From positions 770,405-834,404 of the forward strand of contig JADGEL010000002.1 in NCBI GenBank assembly GCA_016744415.1: 64,000 bases of DNA, read 5' to 3'. Positions 54,505-62,954 of this stretch are shown here, piece by piece. Both the position numbers and the translations under genes were made by a program. The notes beneath the pieces were generated by a model. It did not search any database and was not told where the DNA came from. It saw nothing but the letters and a program-made list of their open reading frames with translations. Source of the DNA: Flavobacteriaceae bacterium (GTDB lineage Bacteria; Bacteroidota; Bacteroidia; Flavobacteriales; Flavobacteriaceae). Position 1 is the stretch's first letter. Each line of letters starts with the position of its first letter.

Positions 54505-55086
54505 ATGAATATCTACATCAAGGCTATGGAAATTGGCTACAAAAGTAATGAGGGAATTACTTATAATGAACTTAAATTCCAAATTGAAAAAAGTCTAGAT
54601 ATAGAAGTTAAAGGGGAATTAGAATATGTTTTTGTAGATTGGTTTTTTGACAGTTTTAAGTCAAGAAATTTTGGAGGACAAACTAAGCGAGGTTTAATGA
54701 CCTCAATTCTAAATTATACAAGAGGCACTTACGGTATTCATAACCATCATAAAAACGTAGTAGAGCAATATTTCGGCTACACCTACTTTATGAATGGCAC
54801 AACTATTAAACACTATTTAGATTATTTAGAGTTAAAAGAATCAAGGGTTACTTCAAAAAGGGCATTTTATATTTCAATTGTCTCCATTTTAATAGCCTTA
54901 ATATCTGTATATCTTGCGACAAACTCAGCTAAACCTCCTTTCGATGTTAATATCATTGGAGATAAAACCAGCATTGAATTAAAAGACAAAGAAATAAAGA
55001 TAGATTCACTAAAAGGAGAGCTGGAAAAAGCAGATACATTACTTCATATCTATGAGAAGGATTCGGTTAAAATTCAAAAAAAATGA
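54505..55086 (+). CDS. Hypothetical membrane protein, first gene of a three-gene operon
   Basis: A 193-residue protein: N-terminal globular part (1-110) with aromatic-rich FVDWFFDSFKSRNFGGQTKRGLMTSILNYTRGTYG, one membrane helix (121-139), and a C-terminal charged coiled coil (155-193). I do not recognise the family. The stop overlaps the ATG of the next gene (ATGA), so the pair is translationally coupled. The layout (membrane sensor plus cytoplasmic effectors) is like many defence or toxin systems, but that is inference. Confidence 0.65.
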   Translation: MNIYIKAMEIGYKSNEGITYNELKFQIEKSLDIEVKGELEYVFVDWFFDSFKSRNFGGQTKRGLMTSILNYTRGTYGIHNHHKNVVEQYFGYTYFMNGTTIKHYLDYLELKESRVTSKRAFYISIVSILIALISVYLATNSAKPPFDVNIIGDKTSIELKDKEIKIDSLKGELEKADTLLHIYEKDSVKIQKK

Positions 55087-55730
55087 CGCATACAATTAAA
55101 ATGTTTCTGAAAATTGGAAAAGAAGAACATATAAAAGACTTGTATGAAAATGGCACTATTTACATAAATACAATTGAGTATTTTAAAAAAGTTGAGGATG
55201 AAGAATTACGTGGAGATAAATATGAAGGCGCATCAGAAATCATCAACTCTCTTCCAGGCACATTTAAAATCCCAGGAATTGAACGCAAATTCAAATTTCA
55301 AAAAGCTCACATTAAAAAGGCATACGATGTAGTTTTGGGGAATATATATTCTCTTTATTGCATTTCATCAAAAGGATTTCCAAATCCGTTAGATTTTATA
55401 CTAGACGAGAAAAATTTACGATTTGGAACTCATTGTTTAATGATTAAAGACAATGAATACTTTCTCAACAAAATAAAGGCTGAATTAGAAAAAAAAAAAT
55501 ACGATTATCGTGATGGGTTTGTTGATTATTACGATAAAGACAATATTAGCTATAAGAAACTGACATTGTTTAACAAACCTAAAGAATTTGAATACCAAAA
55601 AGAATTTCGTTTTTACATTCATAATGACAAGCTTAAACCTATTAAAATTCAAATAGGTAGTATGAAAGGAAAAGCAGAAATTATAGAGGTCAAAAACCTT
55701 ACCGAATTAAAAGTTGCTTTAAAAAAATAA
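55083..55730 (+). CDS. DUF2971-like protein, second gene of the operon
   Basis: A 215-residue soluble protein. It begins IKMFLKIGKEEHIKDLYENGTIYINTIEYFKK, then GNIYSLYCIS and FEYQKEFRFYIHND. This order (an opening strand, a statement like TIYIN, a CIS/CFS segment and Y.KE.R near the end) is that of DUF2971, which also appears in the minus-strand gene at 56637. The family is often found next to phage-defence genes; its activity is unknown. It overlaps the preceding gene by 4 bases and is 2 bases from the next. Confidence 0.65.
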   Translation: MTHTIKMFLKIGKEEHIKDLYENGTIYINTIEYFKKVEDEELRGDKYEGASEIINSLPGTFKIPGIERKFKFQKAHIKKAYDVVLGNIYSLYCISSKGFPNPLDFILDEKNLRFGTHCLMIKDNEYFLNKIKAELEKKKYDYRDGFVDYYDKDNISYKKLTLFNKPKEFEYQKEFRFYIHNDKLKPIKIQIGSMKGKAEIIEVKNLTELKVALKK

Positions 55731-55732
55731 TA

Positions 55733-56470
55733 ATGTTATTACCATTAAAATCCTATATCAGAAACCCACCTTTACTTGTTCTTCCTAAACAAGTGGCGAC
55801 TTTCAATGCTTTAAGATACAGCCTTGACATTTGCGACATTTCATATAATCGACTTATTGAAAATCTTTCGGAATTAAGTGAAAATGGAAAAATTGCCACA
55901 CAGACTTTTCCCATTATTTTTTTAGATGTTTGGTCTATAATTAACAACTGTGTGATTTTCAAAAAAATATTGCAAACGGAATTTAATTTAAGTTCTGACC
56001 AACAATATTTTCAAGAGATTAACAAATGTAAAAATCTGCGTGATAGCAATCAACATATTGATGCTCGCCTATCTCAAACTCTTTCAATTAATGATTTACC
56101 AGTTTATGGCTCATTGAGTTGGATGAAACTTTATCCAAACTCTAATGAAACAATTCTATCCTCAATTTATTCGGGTACAATAACGAATAAAAAAATGGCT
56201 AAAGTGAAAATATCAAATAAGAACAATGATGGAATAGAAATTAATGATCAAATACAAAGGTTAGAATTTACAAGTATCGTGCGAGAAAAAGAAAATGGCA
56301 AATTTGTATTTCCACAACAAGACATTTTAATTAATCAAGTTATTGTCGAATTGAAATGGTGGATTGAACATATTGAAACAAAATTTAATAATCTATTCAA
56401 AGATGTGGAAAACATAGAAAAGCATACGTCTGATTTCATTGTTCAATTAAAATTGACGGGCAAAAACTAA
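55733..56470 (+). CDS. HEPN-like protein, third gene of the operon
   Basis: A 245-residue largely helical protein. The segment LRDSNQHIDARLS (Arg103-x4-His108) fits the R-x4-6-H motif of HEPN ribonucleases, with a polar residue after the Arg. The rest is not recognised. Together with the two coupled upstream genes it could be a toxin or abortive-infection unit. The downstream neighbour is on the other strand and belongs to the cassette array, so the operon ends here. Confidence 0.6.
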   Translation: MLLPLKSYIRNPPLLVLPKQVATFNALRYSLDICDISYNRLIENLSELSENGKIATQTFPIIFLDVWSIINNCVIFKKILQTEFNLSSDQQYFQEINKCKNLRDSNQHIDARLSQTLSINDLPVYGSLSWMKLYPNSNETILSSIYSGTITNKKMAKVKISNKNNDGIEINDQIQRLEFTSIVREKENGKFVFPQQDILINQVIVELKWWIEHIETKFNNLFKDVENIEKHTSDFIVQLKLTGKN

Positions 56471-56602
56471 TGGAAATACCGTGTAAAAACTAAGCTATTA
56501 AAGGCTTGATATTTAGTTTTTTTTAGTTCAAACACATTTTTATAACCCTGTTTTTGAGCTGCTACTTCGAGATGAGAATCGTTCACTAACTCCTCTAAAT
56601 CC

Positions 56603-56644
56603 TTTTTAAGAACTTGTTTTTTAACTCAGTTCTTTGTTATGTGC
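56603..56644 (-). repeat. Cassette boundary 0 (outer box plus type-2 spacer start)
   Basis: GTTATGTGC (56636-56644) is the exact complement of GCACATAAC at 57461-57469 and forms the downstream outer box of the DUF2971 cassette; the gene's TAA stop is inside it. The next 33 bases on the minus strand (to 56603) are nearly identical to those at 62912-62943, so both belong to one site subtype. No second inner box is found, so this spacer is diverged or truncated. Confidence 0.6.
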
Positions 56645-57440
56645 AGGGCTTTATCGGAATTTTCTTTAATAAGAAAGAACTTTTGTCGATTTCCATTTTA
56701 TAAAATTCAATTCTATTTCCATCCAATTCTGTTTCATTTATTTCTTTAATACTTTCGTTAATTTTTGTTATTGGAACATTACATCCGAAAATTATTTCTT
56801 TTATATGTTGACCTTCAAACTCAATCGTTTGCCTTTCTTTTTCAGGTATAGTTTTCGTAATTGCTCGGACTTCTTTTTCATAATTCCATCTTTCGGATTT
56901 GGTAGTCAACCAATAAAGTGATGTTCTTAAAAAATCAGTTGCTCCATCGATTGGTTTAACTTCATTTTCATAACGCACTCCACAAAGAATAAACTTTTCT
57001 TGATAATCAATTGGAAATTTAAATCCAACACAAATTCCGTTGTGCTTATCAGCATAATGTGACCACATAAGTGTTTCATCTGAAATTCTTGAGAAGCAAG
57101 TCATTTTAAATTTCTCTTTTTCTTCTCTTAAAATTGCCGCAACGTTTTCAGGGTTTTTTAGATTGTTTTTGAGTCGGTTTCTGTATTCGGTCGTTAGATT
57201 TTCTTCTAAACTGTCTAGTGCTTTATCAACCATCTCATCTGTCAGTTCTGGTATTAATAAATATTCATTACAATCAAATGGGTCATTGAAAGTTGATGGT
57301 TTTGAAAACATCAAGGTTTTTCCAAGAATTATTTTGTCAAAAGCAGTATCAAAACTTTCATATTTATAAACGGTTTCGTTCAGAAGAATTTTGAAAAAAT
57401 TATCTCGAATTATTTCTTCTATTTCAGTTTTTGATAGCAT
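56637..57440 (-). CDS. DUF2971 family protein (cassette gene)
   Basis: A 267-residue soluble protein with DUF2971 landmarks: TLMFSKPSTFNDPFDCNEYL, MTCFSRISDETLMWSHYADKHNGICVGFKF, and KSERWNYEKEVRAI near the end, then IIFGCNVP. The family's biochemical role is not known; it often stands in defence islands. The gene fills one cassette: its ATG is 20 bases from the upstream outer box (57461-57469) and its stop lies inside the downstream one (56636-56644). A distant relative is at 55083. Confidence 0.85.
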   Translation of the reverse strand: MLSKTEIEEIIRDNFFKILLNETVYKYESFDTAFDKIILGKTLMFSKPSTFNDPFDCNEYLLIPELTDEMVDKALDSLEENLTTEYRNRLKNNLKNPENVAAILREEKEKFKMTCFSRISDETLMWSHYADKHNGICVGFKFPIDYQEKFILCGVRYENEVKPIDGATDFLRTSLYWLTTKSERWNYEKEVRAITKTIPEKERQTIEFEGQHIKEIIFGCNVPITKINESIKEINETELDGNRIEFYKMEIDKSSFLLKKIPIKPCT

Positions 57441-57460
57441 CTATGAGTTTTTTTCGTCTT

Positions 57461-57597
57461 GCACATAACGATTTTGGTATGATTTCGTTACGTTGATTTA
57501 GCGACTAAATTAGTAAAAAACACTGACCAATGAAATGAATGCGAGGATTTTACAATCGGAAAATCAGTAACAATGAATTATACCAGTTGTTGTATGC
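57461..57597 (-). repeat. attC-like spacer A (137 bp)
   Basis: Outer box GCACATAAC (57461-57469), six bases, inner box GGTAT (57476-57480), about 100 bases, complementary inner box ATACC (57580-57584), four bases, outer box GTTGTATGC (57589-57597). The outer boxes are complementary to those at the far end of the adjoining genes, not to each other, as in integron arrays. Confidence 0.75.
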
Positions 57598-57602
57598 CAT
57601 AT

Positions 57603-59120
57603 TTATTTTAGGCTTTTAGGAACACTACTCATAATCTGTTTTTTAAGTTCGAGCAAAGTTGGCACTCGTCTATTTCCAATTCCCTTATTGTTAAATCTAG
57701 CTCTTAACGTTGAATTATTTTTATTTAGATAATGTTCAATAATTTCATTCGCTTTATTTAAGTCATAACTATATCCAAATTCGTCAAATTCATCATATCC
57801 TTGATTTTTAAGAACACTCAAAAGTCTATCTAATAATTCAAAAGACAACTTTTTGTTTTCTGAAATCATTCCTTCCAAATAGCCAAGAATTAATACACAA
57901 TTGAATTTTCTAGCTTCTATACTATCATTGAAAATGTCACCGATTTTCTTTTCGATTATCATAAATACATCAGTGAAATTATTTTTATGAAAATCTAAAA
58001 TGAACCTTGGGTTGTCAAAGAGATTAAATAACTCAAAGAATATTTTAATTAGATTTTCAGTTTTTTTGAAATATAAATGGTTTAACGAAACTAAGAAGGC
58101 TTCTTTAATATCATCTGAATATTCCCCATTAATGATTTCTTTATATAGCTCTACTAACTCCTTTTCTACATCCAATGGGAGGTTTTTCATTTCAAGAGTT
58201 TCTCTAATTTTATCGAATTTATTTTGAGATGAATGATTATTTGAAACTATAAATTCTTTCAAGTTTTTTAATTCAAAAATAGTTAACGTTACTGTTGGGT
58301 AAGGTTTGAATATATCTTCAACTTGAAGTCCAAAACTCTTTTCAAATGATTTAAAATTTAATTCGCTGATTAGTTCATTTAATTCACTCGGAGAATTTAG
58401 AAATAAAGTTGTTATGTTTTTTTCTTTTAGTTTTCTTTCTTGTCCTAAATCTTCTTTAAATGAAATTATATAAGATTTTGGCAATTCTGAATTACCATAT
58501 AATTCTGTGTGTTTTTGAAAAATATAATCAATATTTACATCTCCAAAGCCGTACCCTAAGAACAATATACCTTTTCCCAAAATATGACTTCTAAATAGAA
58601 CATCTATGAAATGTTTGTCAATATCCAATCTATTGTCATAATCACTTTTGGTAAATACAATGCTTTGAGTATTTGAAAAATCACCATGAAACTTTATTAT
58701 CTGTTTTTGACCGTGTGGAGAATTTACTATGTCTTTTAAAGACACTACTTTTTTATAGTTTGCATTTAGTTGCTCGGAAGCAATTTCTATAGCATTGTCA
58801 TAATTTGTAGTATAGATAATTGGCGGATTCATTGAAATAATTTTTAAATGATTTTCCAATGAATTAGAGTCAGTTTTAGTTAATTCACAAGCCGATTTAA
58901 TTATAGATATAAGTTTTTCTCTTCCAAATTTCTCTTCATATTCTTGTGCTATTATCAGATTATCTTTAGAGGAGGTTTTTAAATCTAATTTTAGTAATTC
59001 TATGATTTCATTCCAATCTTTTGCACCGCAAGGTTTACTCATTCCCGTTCCAAAGAATGGAATAATTTTAAATTCAATTATTCCATTTAGAATATTCTCT
59101 ATTATTTCTTTTTTTTTCAC
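57603..59120 (-). CDS. SIR2-family protein with helical C-terminal domain (cassette gene)
   Basis: A 505-residue protein. The SIR2 domain (about 1-260) has FFGTGMSKPCG (NAD-binding loop, residues 22-32), IYTTNYDNAIE, KFHGD and ILFLGYGFGDVNIDYIF. The rest (about 290-505) is helical and not recognised. SIR2 proteins of this kind (SIR2_2) are NAD-hydrolysing effectors in several anti-phage systems. The gene is bounded by 14-bp perfect inverted repeats (57589-57602 and 59151-59164), its stop directly beside the first and its ATG 30 bases from the second. Confidence 0.88.
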   Translation of the reverse strand: MKKKEIIENILNGIIEFKIIPFFGTGMSKPCGAKDWNEIIELLKLDLKTSSKDNLIIAQEYEEKFGREKLISIIKSACELTKTDSNSLENHLKIISMNPPIIYTTNYDNAIEIASEQLNANYKKVVSLKDIVNSPHGQKQIIKFHGDFSNTQSIVFTKSDYDNRLDIDKHFIDVLFRSHILGKGILFLGYGFGDVNIDYIFQKHTELYGNSELPKSYIISFKEDLGQERKLKEKNITTLFLNSPSELNELISELNFKSFEKSFGLQVEDIFKPYPTVTLTIFELKNLKEFIVSNNHSSQNKFDKIRETLEMKNLPLDVEKELVELYKEIINGEYSDDIKEAFLVSLNHLYFKKTENLIKIFFELFNLFDNPRFILDFHKNNFTDVFMIIEKKIGDIFNDSIEARKFNCVLILGYLEGMISENKKLSFELLDRLLSVLKNQGYDEFDEFGYSYDLNKANEIIEHYLNKNNSTLRARFNNKGIGNRRVPTLLELKKQIMSSVPKSLK

Positions 59121-59155
59121 TTAAAATGTTGAATTTAGTAGCCTGTTCTCATATG

Positions 59156-59291
59156 GCATACAACTGTTAAGGGCACGGAAAGTTATGAGTTTGATACCGC
59201 AATTTTCCGATGTTTAAATTTAAGTATTTTATATTTTAGAAACATTCTATTTTACTGAATTAAGCAATTTTTTATACCCAATGTTGTACAC
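59156..59291 (-). repeat. attC-like spacer B (136 bp)
   Basis: Outer box GCATACAAC (59156-59164), six bases, inner box GGGCAC (59171-59176), about 96 bases, inner box ATACCC (59273-59278, pairs with two G-T), four bases, outer box GTTGTACAC (59283-59291). Same geometry as spacers A, C and D. Confidence 0.7.
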
Positions 59292-59306
59292 TAGCTTTTT
59301 TAATCA

Positions 59307-61031
59307 TTATTTTAAACTTTCTATGAGTTCTAAAAATGTTGATTTATTAGATTTAATTATTGAATCTATCAAAACTGTTCTAATTCTAGAAGTAAGATTT
59401 GGAATCTTAAAGTCAATTTGAATCAATGCTTTTTCATTATTTTGATTATTGTGAATCATTGAATTTCTTTGTGAATAACATTCCCATAATGTTCTTGAAT
59501 AAAAAGATTTTAAGTATTTGACATTATCGAGATTGTTAATCTTACTTTTTTTCTCAAACAAGAATTTAATAAAAGGATGATTTACTTTTTCTTTAATTAC
59601 TGAAAAGTTGTGATTTCTTGAATATTTTAAATTTCTATATTGCTCGTTTGTAAGACCTAATTGTGTTGAGGTAGAATTTATTACTAAATTAAGTATATAA
59701 TTTTCAATTATATTTTTTTCATTATTGTAATTGTTCTTAGAGAGTAAAGTCGAAAGTAGGCTAATTATTTCAACTGTACTTTTTGAGTAAACTTTAAATA
59801 ATGTTTCAAAATAATGCCAATAATCCTCAGCGTTTCTTGAAATTTCGGCTTTAATAAATAATGCTTCGTAATTTAAAAAGTGTTGTTTACTTTCATTATT
59901 GATTTTATTCAACCTTTTAAAAGGGTTATTTTCCAATGATTTTTCATCCCATTCAGATATCGGATGGCTATTTTCTTTTCGGCTCCAACTCCAAGTCGCA
60001 TTATTAAAATTGGTTGTTCTTAAATATGAATACTTTTCAAATAGTGAGTTTGATTTACATTTATAATCTAGAAAGTGTAATTCCTTTTCTATAGTGTTAA
60101 CTGCTAGCTGTTTTGCAATTTTGTCACTAAAAGCATTTACTTTAACAACAGCCATAATCATATTTTCTTCGTCAAAAAAGTCTTTGAAAAAATGATCTTT
60201 TTTAATTAATTCAAATATTTTTTTGAGCCTAATATTCTTTGGGTGATAGAAAGTAACTTTATCATATCTAAATTTGAAATTTAATTTAGATTTGATATTA
60301 TAAATCCTAAATATAAAATATTCTCTATTAATCTTTTCTTTAAAAAAATGGAAAATACCTTCAAATTGCTGATCAAATGTTCTGTTTTCAATATATTCTT
60401 TTTTAGCAGTTTCTAAATTTTCTTTGTTTTCTTTTAAAAATGAATTTGGAAATGGAAAGTCATTAATATTTCGTGTAATAATTTTTGAAAAAATTTCAAC
60501 TATATCATCTTTAGCTCTATTTGTCAATATAAATTCACTTACTAAAATATTTGTATGATGAAGAAGGTCATCTTTATGTTCCGAAACGTTATGAATGCAC
60601 TTTAGAAAACTTATAATTTCTTTCAATGATTTTTTGAACATTACTTTTTTAAGTTCAATTTTAAACCTATTTAAGGATGTTTTGAAATTAGGATTCTCTT
60701 TTATCCATTTAAGTTTTAGTTTTTTATTTCTTTGTTTTTTATAAGTTTCAAATAATTCAGAAATAAAAAGATAGTTTTTATACTCAATGAAATATTTATT
60801 TTTCTTTTGAATTAGTGGATGAGTTAAATAACTATCAATATATTTTGGACAGTTTTCTAAATTGGTATCAATTTGGAAAATAATTTTTTCCATAAGGGAA
60901 AGATAATTTTCAACATCCAAATAGTCACTATTTTCAATTTGAGAAGCAACAAAATTATAGTAGTCTGCAAAGAAATTTACTTTCTCAGCTATATTTTTTT
61001 CAGGATGAATTATATTATTTAAATATGACAT
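59307..61031 (-). CDS. Large helical protein with C-terminal HEPN motif (cassette gene)
   Basis: A 574-residue, Lys/Asn/Phe-rich, mainly helical soluble protein. Near the C-terminus it has QRNSMIHNNQ (Arg522-x4-His527), the RNxxxH motif of HEPN ribonucleases. The N-terminal 500 residues are not recognised and may sense a trigger. Large HEPN proteins of this build occur among single-gene abortive-infection systems, so that role is inferred. It fills one cassette: stop 15 bases from GTTGTACAC (59283-59291), ATG 42 bases from GTGTACAAC (61074-61082). Confidence 0.7.
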   Translation of the reverse strand: MSYLNNIIHPEKNIAEKVNFFADYYNFVASQIENSDYLDVENYLSLMEKIIFQIDTNLENCPKYIDSYLTHPLIQKKNKYFIEYKNYLFISELFETYKKQRNKKLKLKWIKENPNFKTSLNRFKIELKKVMFKKSLKEIISFLKCIHNVSEHKDDLLHHTNILVSEFILTNRAKDDIVEIFSKIITRNINDFPFPNSFLKENKENLETAKKEYIENRTFDQQFEGIFHFFKEKINREYFIFRIYNIKSKLNFKFRYDKVTFYHPKNIRLKKIFELIKKDHFFKDFFDEENMIMAVVKVNAFSDKIAKQLAVNTIEKELHFLDYKCKSNSLFEKYSYLRTTNFNNATWSWSRKENSHPISEWDEKSLENNPFKRLNKINNESKQHFLNYEALFIKAEISRNAEDYWHYFETLFKVYSKSTVEIISLLSTLLSKNNYNNEKNIIENYILNLVINSTSTQLGLTNEQYRNLKYSRNHNFSVIKEKVNHPFIKFLFEKKSKINNLDNVKYLKSFYSRTLWECYSQRNSMIHNNQNNEKALIQIDFKIPNLTSRIRTVLIDSIIKSNKSTFLELIESLK

Positions 61032-61073
61032 ATTTTATGATTATTGTAAAGAGTAATGTTGTCTATCGAACTT

Positions 61074-61210
61074 GTGTACAACGTTTATGTATATGGAAAG
61101 TTGCGTGTTTGTGTACGGGGGTTTTCCGAAGAAAAATCAGACGTAGCAAAGTGCAACGACACTTGTTTTAGCACAACACCAGCAATTTTTTATATACGGT
61201 TTTAGCGGTC
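61074..61210 (-). repeat. attC-like spacer C (137 bp)
   Basis: Outer box GTGTACAAC (61074-61082), six bases, inner box GTATAT (61089-61094), about 97 bases, complementary inner box ATATAC (61192-61197), five bases, outer region TAGCGGTC (61203-61210). An internal GGTTTTCC / GAAAAATC hairpin-like stretch lies near the middle. Confidence 0.72.
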
Positions 61211-61211
61211 G

Positions 61212-61625
61212 TTATATTATTTCTTTTTTATATAATTTTTCAGAAACTATTTTTCGAAGTTGATCAGATGCAGTTTGAGTTTCAACCTCATTTTCAGTAT
61301 TAAGTACATCTTCAATATTATCAAAAACATTACATTCTACATCGTTATCTTGATTTCCTTCAAGGGCATTCAAATAATTTGAACTTTCTATTTGAACAAA
61401 GGTATTTATCCAATCTATTCTAGAATCTGGAAAATTTAACTTGATAATTTTAGCAAGATCATATAGTTCATCATCGCTCACTTTGTCTTCATGATTCTTT
61501 TTCATGTGACATAACAAATCACAACAATTTTCTAACTCATCAATATTTCTGATACTTAAATAATCTTCAATATTATTAATGAGTTCTCTATCGTCTTTAT
61601 TTATTCTAATTTTTAGTTGTATCAT
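61212..61625 (-). CDS. Small acidic hypothetical protein (cassette gene)
   Basis: A 137-residue soluble, acidic protein that I do not recognise (MIQLKIRINKDDRELINNIEDYL, then an Asn/Asp/Glu-rich stretch LEGNQDNDVECNVFDNIEDVLN). It is the only gene in a small cassette bounded by TAGCGGTCGTTA (61203-61214) and TAATGACCGCTA (61650-61661), complementary at 11 of 12 positions. The stop codon is inside the first repeat. It might be an antitoxin or immunity partner, but nothing proves this. Confidence 0.6.
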   Translation of the reverse strand: MIQLKIRINKDDRELINNIEDYLSIRNIDELENCCDLLCHMKKNHEDKVSDDELYDLAKIIKLNFPDSRIDWINTFVQIESSNYLNALEGNQDNDVECNVFDNIEDVLNTENEVETQTASDQLRKIVSEKLYKKEII

Positions 61626-61654
61626 TTTATTTTTTGGGTATGTTTAGTTTAATG

Positions 61655-61797
61655 ACCGCTAACGGCAATTTGTATGAGTAGTGGCAGATTTCGTGGTCAA
61701 ACATCTAATTTAGCAAATAAAAACCGAATAGAAAATCCGCTAGGATTTTCGTAAGTAGACTAGAACAAAACAATTAATTATACACGGTGGTGGCATT
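61655..61797 (-). repeat. attC-like spacer D (143 bp)
   Basis: Outer box ACCGCTAAC (61655-61663), seven bases, inner box TGTAT (61671-61675), about 104 bases, complementary inner box ATACA (61780-61784), four bases, outer box GGTGGCATT (61789-61797). A central hairpin GAAAATCC/GGATTTTC (61730-61751 region) is present. Confidence 0.72.
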
Positions 61798-61804
61798 TCG
61801 TAAT

Positions 61805-62722
61805 TTACCAATTATGTTCATAATGAAATTCCGAAATTTTCTTTCCAATTTCATTTTTTACAATAAACCAATATTTGTCCAATTCACTACCTTCAAATTG
61901 TTTCAATAAGTTGATATATTCATTGCGAATTTTTACATTCTTTTTATCAGTAGTTTCATAGATTCGAACCAATTCTTCGCTTGTTTTTTCCTTTGCTTCA
62001 ATTCCATTTTCTTTAAAGTCAATATCAGATAGTGTTAAAAAAAAAGGCATTGGTATATTATTGAAACTATCTGATTTCAAGCCTTTAAAGACAGGATGCG
62101 CAACAAATAGAAATTTTTTAGATTTCAAATCTGAAGTATATGGTATAATTGACCTTATTAAATACTTTAGTTTTTTTCTTTCTAAAATGTATAAATCATT
62201 GTCATATTTTGAGCAAATAGATTTTATTTTTTTAAATTCATTTTCCTTTTTCTCAATAACCAATTTCTCTAAAAAAATTGTATTTATAATTGTAATTATA
62301 TGAGAAAAAGCATTAATAATAGTAATTCCTCGTAGTGAACTTTCTTTTGGATGTGCAAAGGAATTTCTTATTTTCCTTATATTATTCCATTGTTTATTTA
62401 ATTCCTCTGAAGTATAGTTCTCTAATTTTTTAATCTTATTATTGAGTGTTTCTCTTTCTGAACATTTAATTCCAAGTTCTTTAACTCTCTGATGAATAGA
62501 TTGTTCGAAAATTCTGGTACATTTTGAGAAAGCTTCATCAATTAGTGGATAATGAAAATAACTGTGAGAAATTAAATATTCTACCGTTTCATACTCTTTG
62601 ATAATATTTTCTGGGACATTTTTATGAAAACGCCCTTTCTTTAATATTTTGGTTGCAAATTCATCTCTAGTTTTGTATTCCCATACATTTTCCCAAATTG
62701 AATCAGGTTCGTAATATTTCAT
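61805..62722 (-). CDS. HEPN-motif protein (cassette gene)
   Basis: A 305-residue helical protein. IRKIRNSFAHPKE (Arg119-x4-His124) is a canonical HEPN RNxxxH motif, within a region (about 45-165) of the size of a HEPN domain. The C-terminal part (LKYLIRSIIPYTSDLKSKKFLFVAHPVFKGL) is not recognised. HEPN proteins act as RNases in toxin-antitoxin and abortive-infection systems. The cassette ends are GGTGGCATT (61789-61797; stop 7 bases away) and GAATGCCAAC (62747-62756; ATG 24 bases away). Confidence 0.72.
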   Translation of the reverse strand: MKYYEPDSIWENVWEYKTRDEFATKILKKGRFHKNVPENIIKEYETVEYLISHSYFHYPLIDEAFSKCTRIFEQSIHQRVKELGIKCSERETLNNKIKKLENYTSEELNKQWNNIRKIRNSFAHPKESSLRGITIINAFSHIITIINTIFLEKLVIEKKENEFKKIKSICSKYDNDLYILERKKLKYLIRSIIPYTSDLKSKKFLFVAHPVFKGLKSDSFNNIPMPFFLTLSDIDFKENGIEAKEKTSEELVRIYETTDKKNVKIRNEYINLLKQFEGSELDKYWFIVKNEIGKKISEFHYEHNW

Positions 62723-62746
62723 AAGAATTTATGGGTTTTTGATTAT

Positions 62747-62953
62747 GAATGCCAACGTATGTATAAACACAATGGTGTGTTTATTTCTATTATATATACA
62801 AATATAAGTGTTTTTTTAAAGCCTATATTTACTAGATAATTTTTACCGCCACATTAAATACTATTACAAAAATGTGAACCAAGAATGAGGAAAGCTCTGT
62901 TTTGGAATTAGTTTAAAAGACTTGTTTTTTAACTCCGTTTTTTGTTGTACATA
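62747..62953 (-). repeat. Cassette boundary E (207 bp, aberrant spacer)
   Basis: It has both outer boxes (GAATGCCAAC 62747-62756 and GTTGTACATA 62944-62953), but it is longer than the others and no complementary inner boxes are found. The part next to the second box (62912-62943) matches 56603-56635. A hairpin AAACAC/GTGTTT stands at 62764-62782. It may be a fusion of two sites. Confidence 0.55.
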
Positions 62954-62954
62954 G

